Source: Tardiphaga robiniae
GTDB lineage: Bacteria; Pseudomonadota; Alphaproteobacteria; Rhizobiales; Xanthobacteraceae
DNA length: 64,000 bases
Direction: 5' to 3'
NCBI RefSeq assembly: GCF_001618955.1
Contig: NZ_LVYV01000034.1
Span: 124,001-188,000 of the forward strand
The first letter of the stretch is position 1; every line of letters begins with the position of its first letter. The position numbers were made by a program, and so were the translations under genes. The notes below the pieces were generated by a model. It worked only from the letters and a program-made list of their open reading frames with translations, was not told where the DNA came from and did no database searches. This document shows, in pieces, positions 1 to 7,664 of the stretch.

Positions 1-1
1 C

Positions 2-676
2 GTGCAGGACGCGCTTCACAATTTGCTGTCACCCGATTTCGGTTTGCAGGTCGGTTACAAGATCGGCTGCACCAGTGCGGTGATGCAGCAATATCTCGGT
101 ATTTCGCATCCTTGCGCCGGCGGACTCTATATGGGCGGTGTTCATACCGCCGGAACGTCGCTGCGCTACAACGACTATGTACATGTCGGCGTGGAGTGTG
201 AAATTGCGGTCCAGTTCGCGAACGATCTGATGCCGTCGGGCGAGCCGTTCACGGCCGATGATGTCGCAACAGCGATCGATGCCTATCATCCGGCTATCGA
301 GATCGTCGATGATCGTTATGCGGACTGGCGCAGCATGGATGCGCCGACACTGATCGCGGATGATTTCTTTGCGGCAGGATGTGTTCTGGGGGTGCCTGTT
401 GCTCGTGGCAAGGCGCCTGATCTTCTGTCGGTGATTGGACGTGCCGTCGTCAACGGCACGGAAGTGGGGCGCGGCAACGGCGCCGATGTTCTTGGCCATC
501 CACATCATGCACTGGCCTGGCTTGCCAACCATCTCGCGGCCCGAGGCAAAATATTGCGCGCCGGGGACTTCGTGCTGACGGGTAGTCTTGTGCAGACAGC
601 ATGGCTCAATGCTGGCGATCACGTCCGGATGGAGTTGCTGGGATTGGGCAGTGTCGAGGTGGATTTCAAGAGCTGA
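2..676 (+). CDS. 2-keto-4-pentenoate hydratase-family protein, 5' end cut
   Basis: Resembles the MhpD/DmpE branch of the fumarylacetoacetase superfamily, which hydrates 2-hydroxy-penta-2,4-dienoate or decarboxylates 4-oxalocrotonate in meta-cleavage of aromatics. Family-typical stretches are visible: GYKIGCTS near the start, VGVECEIAVQF (acidic metal-ligand region), AIEIVDDRY, and the closing block with GDFVLTGSLV. The 224 visible residues are roughly 35 short of the usual 260. The GTG at base 2 is probably internal, so the gene begins left of the window. No meta-cleavage partner is visible on this side; flgH converges from the right. The exact substrate cannot be told from sequence. Confidence 0.8.
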   Translation: MQDALHNLLSPDFGLQVGYKIGCTSAVMQQYLGISHPCAGGLYMGGVHTAGTSLRYNDYVHVGVECEIAVQFANDLMPSGEPFTADDVATAIDAYHPAIEIVDDRYADWRSMDAPTLIADDFFAAGCVLGVPVARGKAPDLLSVIGRAVVNGTEVGRGNGADVLGHPHHALAWLANHLAARGKILRAGDFVLTGSLVQTAWLNAGDHVRMELLGLGSVEVDFKS

Positions 677-723
677 CCGCAGCGCTTCGCCTGGCCGCGT
701 TTAGAGTCTGTCCAGAACGACGA

Positions 724-756
724 CGGCCTTCCGCCAGGGGAGCTGACGGAAGGCCG
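724..756. terminator. Inverted repeat between convergent genes, possible bidirectional terminator
   Basis: A perfect 10-bp stem (CGGCCTTCCG at 724-733 pairing with 747-756) with a 13-base loop lies between the hydratase gene and flgH, which converge here. Neither side has a clear T-run, so intrinsic termination is only a possibility. Confidence 0.35.
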
Positions 757-809
757 CGCGTGAACACCTCATCGCATGGGAGCACGATGAGATGTGGGAG
801 CTCATAACG

Positions 810-1565
810 TTAGAAGGGTAGCAGCACGTCCATCACTTGCTGGCCGTAGCGCGGCTGCTGGACGTCCGAAATCTGACCGCGACCGCCATAGGCGATGCGG
901 GCCTGGGCGATCTTGGCGCTGTCGATGGTGTTGTCGCTCTGAATGTCTTCTGGACGCACGATGCCGGCGACGATCAGTTCGCGGATCTCGTAGTTGACGC
1001 GGATTTCCTGCTTGCCCTCGACCACGAGATTGCCGTTCGGCAGCAATTGGGTGACGACAGCGGCGACGCTGGTTTGCAACGCTTCCTGCCGTGCGACCGA
1101 TCCCTTGCCGTCGCTCGACGACGATCCATCAGCCGTCAGCAGACGGCCGGGCAGGACCGAGGCAGCCGAACCTGTCAGCAGCTTGCTGCCCGCAAAGTCG
1201 GTGATCCCCGAGTTTTCCGTATTGGTGCGGCTGCGCTGGGTCTCGTTGGCGATATTGGCCTTGTCGGTAAAGTTCACGGTGACCGTCAGAATGTCGCCGA
1301 TCTGGCGTGCGCGCTGATCCTTGAAGAACGCGCGTGATCCGCTGCGCCACAGGGAGTTGGCGTTGTAGGATGCGACCTCCGGCTTTGGCATTGGCATCTG
1401 CACCGGCTTGTAGCCGGGCTGCGTCGTCGGGTTTTCGATCGCCGTGAGCGCAGGCTTCTCTCCGATGGACGCGAGACGGTCGATCGATGAACAGCCGCTG
1501 GCAGCAAGGCCGACCGTCAGAAGCGCAGCGCCGGTGGCGAAGGGACGATGGAACTGGAACATCAA
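810..1565 (-). CDS. flgH: Flagellar L-ring protein FlgH
   Basis: Outer-membrane lipoprotein that forms the L-ring bushing around the flagellar rod. The 251-residue product has a lipoprotein signal peptide ending in a lipobox LAASGC with the acylated Cys at residue 25. Typical FlgH blocks follow: SLWRSGSRAFFKDQRA, VGDILTV-like IGDILTVTVNF, LPNGNLVVEGKQEI and VRPEDI, with an LLPF end. It is last in the minus-strand block flgF-flgG-flgA-flgH, two bases after flgA. The P-ring gene flgI is not in this window. Confidence 0.96.
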   Translation of the reverse strand: MMFQFHRPFATGAALLTVGLAASGCSSIDRLASIGEKPALTAIENPTTQPGYKPVQMPMPKPEVASYNANSLWRSGSRAFFKDQRARQIGDILTVTVNFTDKANIANETQRSRTNTENSGITDFAGSKLLTGSAASVLPGRLLTADGSSSSDGKGSVARQEALQTSVAAVVTQLLPNGNLVVEGKQEIRVNYEIRELIVAGIVRPEDIQSDNTIDSAKIAQARIAYGGRGQISDVQQPRYGQQVMDVLLPF

Positions 1566-1567
1566 CT

Positions 1568-2716
1568 TTACTCAGCTTTTCGAGAAACAGGCACGTGGTC
1601 GTTGGCAGCAAGCGCGACGGGAGAGGTGGCAGCGGGAGAGTCGGTCAGGGGAGGTCTGGCCTGGGAGATTTTTTCGGACGGGAGAGACTCGCGGGTTGGG
1701 GCAAGAGTTGGCGCGGGAGTTTCTACTTGCGCGGGGAGACGCGGCGATGGAGCGGAGACGGCGACCTGGCCGCGACCGACCACGACACCGGAGACGGTGC
1801 GCTTGGACTGCAGGTTGATCACATTGACCACGTCGCCTTCGGTGCCGCCTTCGATGGCCTTGCCGCGGAGCGTGAGGTAGAGCCCGGCGGTTTCGTAGAT
1901 CAGCGTCACCGCCTGATCGCGGGTGACGAGGTCAGGCTTGGCGAGGTCGGCATTGCGGATTGCCTGACCGGCGCGCAATTGGCGGCGGCTCTGCATGCCC
2001 ACGGCGCGGTCGCGCGTTACGCCATCGTTGCCGACTTCGGCTTTCGGGCGACGCTCGACGACAACATCGGAAGATTTCAGCACTTCATTGCGTTCGACGC
2101 CGCGGACCAGCACCGCCGCTTCCACCGTCTCAACGGCACTGCCGGTGAAACGCAGCTTGGTGGCAGACACGTTGGAGTCGTTGCCGATCGCAAAGGTGAC
2201 GTCGAAACGGCCGCTGCGCGCGTCGAACCGGGCCGCGACGGGCTGCAACGCGCCGGTATTGCTGGCGTCGAGCTGCAGGCCCTGGACTTCGCGATCGAAG
2301 GTCAGGCTCAGATTGGCGGCGGCACCAAGGCCATGGCGGTTCTCCAGCGCCTGCGCGACCTGATTCTCGATATCCTTGCTGTCGATGCTGCGCGACAGCC
2401 GCGTCACGGTGATGGACTTGAGCTCGCGTGTATCGACGCCGATCACCTGATGCTGCCGCAACGCCGCGATGACCTGCGCGGTCGAAAGCGTCCCGACGGT
2501 GCCGAGGTCGGGCGCCCGATAGATCGCGATCTGCGCGGTGGGGCCGGCATTGTCGATGACGTCGCCAATCCGCACCACGTCGCTGGACACCGTGACATTG
2601 GCGCGCAGTGTCGGCGATGCGATGACCTCGTCGCGCTGCGCCTGGCCGAGCGCAGCGGTGGCCGCTGCAGCGAGCAGGGCGCTGGCGAGGAGAAGCGAAC
2701 GCATGGCTGATGTCAT
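1568..2716 (-). CDS. flgA: Flagellar P-ring assembly chaperone FlgA
   Basis: Periplasmic chaperone needed to assemble the FlgI P-ring. The product is about 382 residues, long for the family because of a Pro/Ala/Thr-rich C-terminal tail after the SAF-type domain. An N-terminal signal peptide (MRSLLLASALLAAAATAALG) is clear. The C-terminal half carries a FlgA/SAF pattern (VLVRGVERNEVLKSSDV, AGQAIRNADL, ITL/LRGKAIEGG-like). An ATG at 2722 abuts the GAGGAGA ribosome-binding site, so the ATG at 2716, six bases from it, is the better start. It lies 11 bases after flgG in the same operon. Confidence 0.93.
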   Translation of the reverse strand: MTSAMRSLLLASALLAAAATAALGQAQRDEVIASPTLRANVTVSSDVVRIGDVIDNAGPTAQIAIYRAPDLGTVGTLSTAQVIAALRQHQVIGVDTRELKSITVTRLSRSIDSKDIENQVAQALENRHGLGAAANLSLTFDREVQGLQLDASNTGALQPVAARFDARSGRFDVTFAIGNDSNVSATKLRFTGSAVETVEAAVLVRGVERNEVLKSSDVVVERRPKAEVGNDGVTRDRAVGMQSRRQLRAGQAIRNADLAKPDLVTRDQAVTLIYETAGLYLTLRGKAIEGGTEGDVVNVINLQSKRTVSGVVVGRGQVAVSAPSPRLPAQVETPAPTLAPTRESLPSEKISQARPPLTDSPAATSPVALAANDHVPVSRKAE

Positions 2717-2727
2717 GATCATTCTCC

Positions 2728-3516
2728 TCAGCGGAACATGCCGGCGGTGGATTGCAGCATCTGGTCGGCCGCGCTGATGACCTTGGCGTTCATCTCATAG
2801 GCGCGCTGCGCGGCGATCAGGTCCGAGATTTCGGTGACGACTTCGACATTGGCCATTTCGAGGTTGCGCTGCTGCATGTCGCCGAAGCCGTCGGCATTGG
2901 CGACGCCGTCCTGCGGTGGGCCGGAGGCAGGTGTTTCGGTGAACAGGTTGTCACCGATCGAATTGAGACCGGCCTTGTTGATGAAGCGGGTGAGGCTGAT
3001 CTGGCCGAGCACGGTCGGGGTCGTCGAACCTGGCACGATGACCGAGACCTGGCCCTGGGCATTGATCGAGAGTTGCGACGATGCGGACGGAATCGAGATC
3101 GTCGGCTGCAGCAGGTTGCCCTGCGCGTTGACGATGCGGCCCTGCTGGTCAGTGGAAAACGTACCATCGCGGGTATAGGCGAAGGTGCCGTCGGTGAGCT
3201 GGATCTTGAAGAAGCCTTCACCGCGGACCGCGATATCGAGATCGCCGCCGGTGGCAGACAGTGTGCCTTGTGTCATCAAGCGCGGAGTGCCGACGGTCTT
3301 CACGCCGCCGCCGATGTCGACGCCGACAGGGATGACCGTGCCTTGGTCCGATGCCTGCGCACCGACGCGACGAACGTGATCGTAGATGAGGTCCTGGAAC
3401 GCCGCCCGCTGCTTCTTGAAGCCGGTCGTGCGCATATTGGCGATATTGTTCGAGATGACCTGGACGTTGAGTTCCTGGGCCGCCATCCCGGTCGCTGCAG
3501 TGTAAAGAGCGCGCAT
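2728..3516 (-). CDS. flgG: Flagellar distal rod protein FlgG
   Basis: Structural subunit of the distal rod. The 262-residue product starts MRALYTAATGMAAQELNVQV and contains the flagella basal-body rod signature (ISNNIANMRTTGFKKQ). It ends with the matching C-terminal helix (NVEVVTEISDLIAAQRAYEMNAKVISAADQML, cited in part). Length and both terminal rod motifs are standard. It follows flgF by 12 bases and precedes flgA. The GS-rich FlgG-specific region is present, separating it from FlgF. Confidence 0.97.
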   Translation of the reverse strand: MRALYTAATGMAAQELNVQVISNNIANMRTTGFKKQRAAFQDLIYDHVRRVGAQASDQGTVIPVGVDIGGGVKTVGTPRLMTQGTLSATGGDLDIAVRGEGFFKIQLTDGTFAYTRDGTFSTDQQGRIVNAQGNLLQPTISIPSASSQLSINAQGQVSVIVPGSTTPTVLGQISLTRFINKAGLNSIGDNLFTETPASGPPQDGVANADGFGDMQQRNLEMANVEVVTEISDLIAAQRAYEMNAKVISAADQMLQSTAGMFR

Positions 3517-3528
3517 GGGTCAGATTCC

Positions 3529-4293
3529 TTAAGCCGGAACGTCGGCAAGTTTTTCGATGGCGGAGCGCCGCGCGTCGCCCTGCGACTGCAGCATGTTGGA
3601 CAGCTCGGTATAGGCGCGGGTGACGTCGATCATCCGGGTCATCTCGACGACCGAGCTGACGTTCGACTTTTCGATAAAGCCCTGATTGAGCTTCGACGTG
3701 GTGGATGGCTGCGGATTGGCGCCGGGACCGGCCGAGAACAGGTTGGAACCTTCCTTCACCAGCCGCTGGGGCTGCGCGAAGTTGACCATGCGAATCTTGC
3801 CACGCACGGAGTCGATGCGATTGATGCCTTCGAGCACCGTGACCGTGCCGTCCTGCGAGATGTTGATGTCGTGGTCGGTCTGCTGGAATACGATCGGGCC
3901 ATTGGCGCCAAGCACCGGTGCGCCCGCCGCTGTCACGAGCTGGCCCTGCGAATTGATCTGCAGGCCGCCGTCGCGGGTGTAGCGCTCGCCGTTCGGGGTC
4001 TGCACCGCGAGGAAGGCGTTGCCGTCGATGGCGACATCCAGCGGATTCTTGGTCTGCTCGGTCGCGCCGCCGGTGAAATCATGCATCGTGGCGCGGTCCT
4101 GCACGAAGGACACGCGGCGGTCGCGACCGACGAAGTTGTCTTCGCGGGCGGCCGGGCTCAGATATTCCTCGAAAATCGTCCGCTCGGCCTTGAAGCCGCT
4201 CGTGTTGATATTCGCAATGTTGTTCGCCACGACGTCCATCTGACGCCGAAGCGTCATCTGCCGCGACAGTCCGACGAGAAGCATATTCTCCAT
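3529..4293 (-). CDS. flgF: Flagellar proximal rod protein FlgF
   Basis: Proximal rod subunit, 254 residues. The start at 4293 (MENMLLVGLSRQ) follows a good GGGAGA ribosome-binding site; an upstream in-frame ATG at 4371 would add 26 residues unlike any FlgF. The N-terminal rod motif (DVVANNIANINTSGFKAE) and a C-terminal rod helix (VSSVVEMTRMIDVTRAY) are both present. It is first in the minus-strand rod/ring operon and divergent from fliL, so the 362-base gap upstream should hold promoters for both. Confidence 0.95.
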   Translation of the reverse strand: MENMLLVGLSRQMTLRRQMDVVANNIANINTSGFKAERTIFEEYLSPAAREDNFVGRDRRVSFVQDRATMHDFTGGATEQTKNPLDVAIDGNAFLAVQTPNGERYTRDGGLQINSQGQLVTAAGAPVLGANGPIVFQQTDHDINISQDGTVTVLEGINRIDSVRGKIRMVNFAQPQRLVKEGSNLFSAGPGANPQPSTTSKLNQGFIEKSNVSSVVEMTRMIDVTRAYTELSNMLQSQGDARRSAIEKLADVPA

Positions 4294-4655
4294 CGGTGGT
4301 TCTCCCCTAAGTTCCCGCGGTTCGCTCTCCCAAGCTCGCCGTGGATCCCGTAAACCGCACAGCTCTCCCAAGCCGCGGTTCGCAGACTACGTAGCGAAAG
4401 CCGTGCCAAGCTAAAAAGATGATATTTTTCAGTTTGTTGGTAGTTTTAGGGGCGTGAAAACGGGCGGCAGAAAGGTCTTGTTGACCATATTTGCCGGCAA
4501 AATTTTCCTAGTTGAGCGTCAAAAGAAAGATTCCGTTAACCATTGCGACCTAGCGTCACGATCACACAGGGCCTTGGGCGCTGGCAGCATTTGTATCGCG
4601 TCTTTAAAGCCTGCTTTGCAGCATCGAGCTCATCCCAACCCCGGACGGGCAGGCG
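4294..4655. promoter_or_regulatory. Divergent intergenic region flgF / fliL
   Basis: No gene fits this 362-base gap. It must carry promoters for the flgF (minus) and fliL (plus) operons. A TTAACCAT half-site (about 4535-4542) matches one arm of the CtrA recognition sequence, but the second arm seven bases upstream is GAAA rather than TTAA. The middle (4410-4520) is clearly more AT-rich than its surroundings. No convincing sigma-54 -24/-12 pair was found. Confidence 0.4.
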
Positions 4656-5147
4656 ATGGCGGATACGGAAACTTCAGAAAGCACCCCGACCGGGGACGAG
4701 GCGGCAGCTCCCAAGAGCAAATTCAAGTTGATCGCAATCGTCGTGGGCGTGCTGGTGCTTGCTGCGGGCGGTGGCGGCTGGTTCTTCCTGAAGGGGCATT
4801 CCAAGGAAGAGAAGAAAGAGGCGGCGCCGGCTGCGAAGCCGCTCGCCTTCATCGATGTGCCGGAGATCCTGGTGAACCTTGCCGGTCAGCCCGGCGAGCG
4901 CGTGCAATATCTCAAGGCCAAGATCGTGCTCGAGGTGAAGGAAGCGCCGTTGGTGGCGCAGATCACGCCGTCGATGCCGCGCATCACCGACATGTTCCAG
5001 GTTTACCTGCGCGAACTGCGCACCACCGATCTGAACGGCTCCGTTGGCATGTTCCGGCTGAAGGAAGAGCTGACGCGGCGCGTCAATGCTGCGATCTCGC
5101 CCCATCACGTGAACGCCGTGCTGTTCAAGGAAATCCTCATTCAGTGA
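4656..5147 (+). CDS. fliL: Flagellar basal body-associated protein FliL
   Basis: Single-pass inner-membrane protein that surrounds the stator near the motor and supports torque. The 163 residues comprise a short acidic cytoplasmic tail, one membrane segment at about residues 25-46 (LIAIVVGVLVLAAGGGGWFF), a charged linker, and a periplasmic stomatin-like domain. The C-terminal pattern LKEELTRRVNAAI followed by VLFKEILIQ is diagnostic. It precedes fliM by 18 bases, the usual arrangement. Confidence 0.95.
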   Translation: MADTETSESTPTGDEAAAPKSKFKLIAIVVGVLVLAAGGGGWFFLKGHSKEEKKEAAPAAKPLAFIDVPEILVNLAGQPGERVQYLKAKIVLEVKEAPLVAQITPSMPRITDMFQVYLRELRTTDLNGSVGMFRLKEELTRRVNAAISPHHVNAVLFKEILIQ

Positions 5148-5165
5148 GGAATTGGATTTAGGCTG

Positions 5166-6365
5166 ATGTCACCCGAACAGGTCGATCAGGACGCAATTGC
5201 CGCCGAATGGGAAGCGTCTCTGGATTCAGAGGATCCCGTTGAGGCGGCGAAAGCGGCTGCCGAAAACGAACTCACCGGCACCATGGCGGAGCAATGGGCC
5301 GCCATGGTCGAGGACGGCGGTCGCGATATTGGCGGCGGCAAGAACGGCGGCGAGCGCGTTCTCTCGCAGGAAGAAATCGACAACCTTCTCGGCTTCAGCG
5401 TCAACGAGGTCCATCTCGACGAGAATTCCGGCATTCGCGCCATCATCGATTCCTCGATGGTGTCGTATGAGCGTCTGCCGATGCTCGAAATCGTGTTCGA
5501 CCGTCTGGTGCGGTTGATGACCACGAGCCTGCGCAATTTCACCTCCGACAACGTCGAAGTCTCGCTCGATCGCATCACTTCGGTGCGCTTCGGCGATTAT
5601 ATGAATTCGATTCCGCTGCCTGCCGTGCTGTGCGTGTTCAAGGCAGAGGAGTGGGAGAATTTTGGTCTCGCCACCGTCGATTCCAGCCTGATCTATTCGA
5701 TGATCGACGTATTGCTCGGCGGCCGTCGAGGTCAGGCCTCGCTGCGCATCGAGGGCCGTCCCTATACCACCATCGAAACCAATCTGGTGAAGCGCCTTAT
5801 CGAAGTCGTGTTGGCCGACGCTGAACAGGCGTTCCGGCCGCTGTCGCCGGTGAGCTTCAACATCGACCGGCTTGAGACCAATCCGCGTTTCGCCGCCATC
5901 AGCCGTCCAGCCAACGCCGCCATCTTGGTGCGCCTGCACATCGACATGGAAGACCGCGGCGGCAATATCGAATTGCTGCTGCCCTATGCGACGATCGAAC
6001 CGATCCGCGCCGTGCTCATGCAGATGTTCATGGGCGAAAAATTCGGCCGTGATCCGATCTGGGAAAGCCATCTCGCCACTGAAATTGCTCAGGCCGAGAT
6101 CGCCGTCGATGCGGTGTTGTATGAGGCGGAGATCCCGTTGAAGCAGCTGATGCTTCTCAAAGTGGGCGATACGCTGCCGCTGGAAATGCGGGCCGATGCC
6201 CTTGTTGCCGTGCGTTGCGGAGCCGTGACCTTGACTGAAGGTCGCATGGGCCGTGTCGGCGACCGCGTTGCCATTCGAGTCACGAAACAATTACGCAAGC
6301 CTAACACAACCTTCGCCATGTTTGAGAAGGCTGACGAGCAAACTAAATTAATGGAGGCACAATGA
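5166..6365 (+). CDS. fliM: Flagellar motor switch protein FliM
   Basis: C-ring component that links chemotaxis signals to rotation direction. The 399 residues include the middle CheC-like domain (INSIPLP-type pattern NSIPLPAVLCVF, LGGRRGQ) and the C-terminal SpoA domain (LKQLMLLKVGDTLPLEMR). The LSQEEIDNLLGF motif, normally at the extreme N terminus, starts only at residue 66, after an acidic Ala/Glu-rich extension. The stop overlaps the next gene by four bases, suggesting translational coupling. Confidence 0.96.
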   Translation: MSPEQVDQDAIAAEWEASLDSEDPVEAAKAAAENELTGTMAEQWAAMVEDGGRDIGGGKNGGERVLSQEEIDNLLGFSVNEVHLDENSGIRAIIDSSMVSYERLPMLEIVFDRLVRLMTTSLRNFTSDNVEVSLDRITSVRFGDYMNSIPLPAVLCVFKAEEWENFGLATVDSSLIYSMIDVLLGGRRGQASLRIEGRPYTTIETNLVKRLIEVVLADAEQAFRPLSPVSFNIDRLETNPRFAAISRPANAAILVRLHIDMEDRGGNIELLLPYATIEPIRAVLMQMFMGEKFGRDPIWESHLATEIAQAEIAVDAVLYEAEIPLKQLMLLKVGDTLPLEMRADALVAVRCGAVTLTEGRMGRVGDRVAIRVTKQLRKPNTTFAMFEKADEQTKLMEAQ

Positions 6366-6799
6366 GTCATTCATTAGGAATTGTGATCGAGAGCCTGGTT
6401 GCGGTGCTTCTGATCCTGACCATCGCCTATTGCATGCTGCTCAATAAGCGCCTGAAGCGCCTCAAGGCGGACGAACAATCGTTGAAGGCCACGATCGGCG
6501 AGCTCATCACCGTGACTGAGATTGCCGAGCGTGCGATCGGCGGACTCAAGCATACCGTGCGCGACGTCAATGAGAATCTCGGCAGCCAGATTTCGGCGGC
6601 AACGGCGCTGGCCGAACAGCTGAAAGCCCAGCTCGCCGAGAGCGACGCTGTCGTACGCCGGCTGTCGAAGATCGCGGTGGCGGCACGGCCGCTCACCGAA
6701 ACCGACCCTGATGCGCCGCGGGTGTCCGCAGCGCGGGCCAATGCCGCGGCAGCGCAGGCGTTCGCCGAGCGGAGGAGGCCTGACGGCATCGCTGCATGA
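6362..6799 (+). CDS. DUF6468 flagellar-cluster membrane protein
   Basis: A 145-residue protein with one N-terminal membrane segment (residues 5-27, IVIESLVAVLLILTIAYCML) followed by a long charged helix likely to form a coiled coil (LKRLKADEQSLKATIGELI and on). It fits DUF6468, a family found in alphaproteobacterial flagellar loci between fliM and motE; its molecular role is not established. Four-base overlaps with both neighbours place it tightly in the fliL-fliM operon. The C-terminal Ala-rich tail looks disordered. Confidence 0.85.
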   Translation: MSHSLGIVIESLVAVLLILTIAYCMLLNKRLKRLKADEQSLKATIGELITVTEIAERAIGGLKHTVRDVNENLGSQISAATALAEQLKAQLAESDAVVRRLSKIAVAARPLTETDPDAPRVSAARANAAAAQAFAERRRPDGIAA

Positions 6800-7566
6800 A
6801 AGCTTTTCGGGACGTTCGTATTCTTCCTGTCGTCTTGGTGGCGGTTTTCGGGCTGGCGATTCTCAAGATCGCCGGCCTGGTGATCGATGGCGGCTACGTG
6901 TTCAACTACGATCCGCAGCCTCAGCCTACGAAAGGATCGTGGGCGCAGGAGATGTTCAACTTCCCGGGCGGCAAGCCAGCGGACGGCGACATTACCGGCT
7001 CGGTGTCAGCCAAGAAGGAAGAGCCGAAGCCCGCGGTAGCAGCGCCTGCAGCGATCGAACCGACTAGCAACCCGCCTGTCGAACTGTCTCCTCAAATCTC
7101 GCCGGCTGAACGGGCGATCCTTGAACGGCTGCAAGCGCGCCGTCAGGAACTGGAAGCGCGTGCACGTGAGATCGACATTCGCGAGAGCCTGCTGAAGGCT
7201 GCCGAGAAGCGCATCGAAACCCGTGTCGATGAATTGAAGGGCGTCGAAGCCGGTATCAAGACGGCGAACGACCAGAAGAGCGAAGTCGACGCTGCCCGCT
7301 TCAAGGGCATCGTCACCATGTATGAAAGCATGAAGCCGAAGGACGCCGCGAAGATCTTCGACCGGCTGGAAATGCCGGTGCTGTTCGAGATCGCCTCGCA
7401 GATCGCGCCTCGGAAGATGTCCGACATTCTCGGTCTGATGCAGCCGGAGGCCGCTGAACGCCTCACCGTTGAACTGGCGCGCCGCGCCTCGGGCGGCGAA
7501 CGATCTGCCGCGGCGGTGGAACTGCCCAAGATCGAAGGCAGGCCGATCCAGCAGGGCCGGAATTAA
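6796..7566 (+). CDS. motE: MotE-family flagellar protein
   Basis: 256 residues: an N-terminal membrane anchor (residues 10-30), a Pro/Ala-rich linker, a coiled coil (about 98-165, LERLQARRQELEARAREI onward) and a C-terminal MgtE-N-like fold (FKGIVTMYESMKPKDAAKIF, IASQIAPRKMSDILGLM). This architecture is that of MotE, described in Sinorhizobium as a periplasmic chaperone for the stator-associated protein MotC. No motC or motB lies here; the next gene is a much larger periplasmic TPR protein. Confidence 0.85.
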   Translation: MKAFRDVRILPVVLVAVFGLAILKIAGLVIDGGYVFNYDPQPQPTKGSWAQEMFNFPGGKPADGDITGSVSAKKEEPKPAVAAPAAIEPTSNPPVELSPQISPAERAILERLQARRQELEARAREIDIRESLLKAAEKRIETRVDELKGVEAGIKTANDQKSEVDAARFKGIVTMYESMKPKDAAKIFDRLEMPVLFEIASQIAPRKMSDILGLMQPEAAERLTVELARRASGGERSAAAVELPKIEGRPIQQGRN

Positions 7567-7575
7567 AGAAATTAA

Positions 7576-7590
7576 TTAACAAATCCTTAG
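7576..7590 (+). promoter_or_regulatory. Near-consensus CtrA-type box upstream of the large TPR gene
   Basis: TTAA-CAAATCC-TTAG sits 75 bases before the TPR gene start in an AT-rich 98-base gap. It differs at one position from the TTAA-N7-TTAA consensus. AT-rich gaps yield such matches by chance, so this is a weak call. Confidence 0.25.
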
Positions 7591-7664
7591 AGCGCGGAAT
7601 CTAGATTCGACACAGGGCGGGCGACTGGTCGTCCTTCGAGCATCGGGCTGAGAGACACTTCTGA

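Noticed and set aside
1487-4353. Long plus-strand open frames opposite flgA, flgG and flgF
   Set aside because: All lie antisense to intact flagellar genes with strong family matches and show no domain of their own.
4535-4542. Full CtrA site upstream of fliL
   Set aside because: Only one TTAACCAT arm is present; the partner arm at the right spacing is GAAA.
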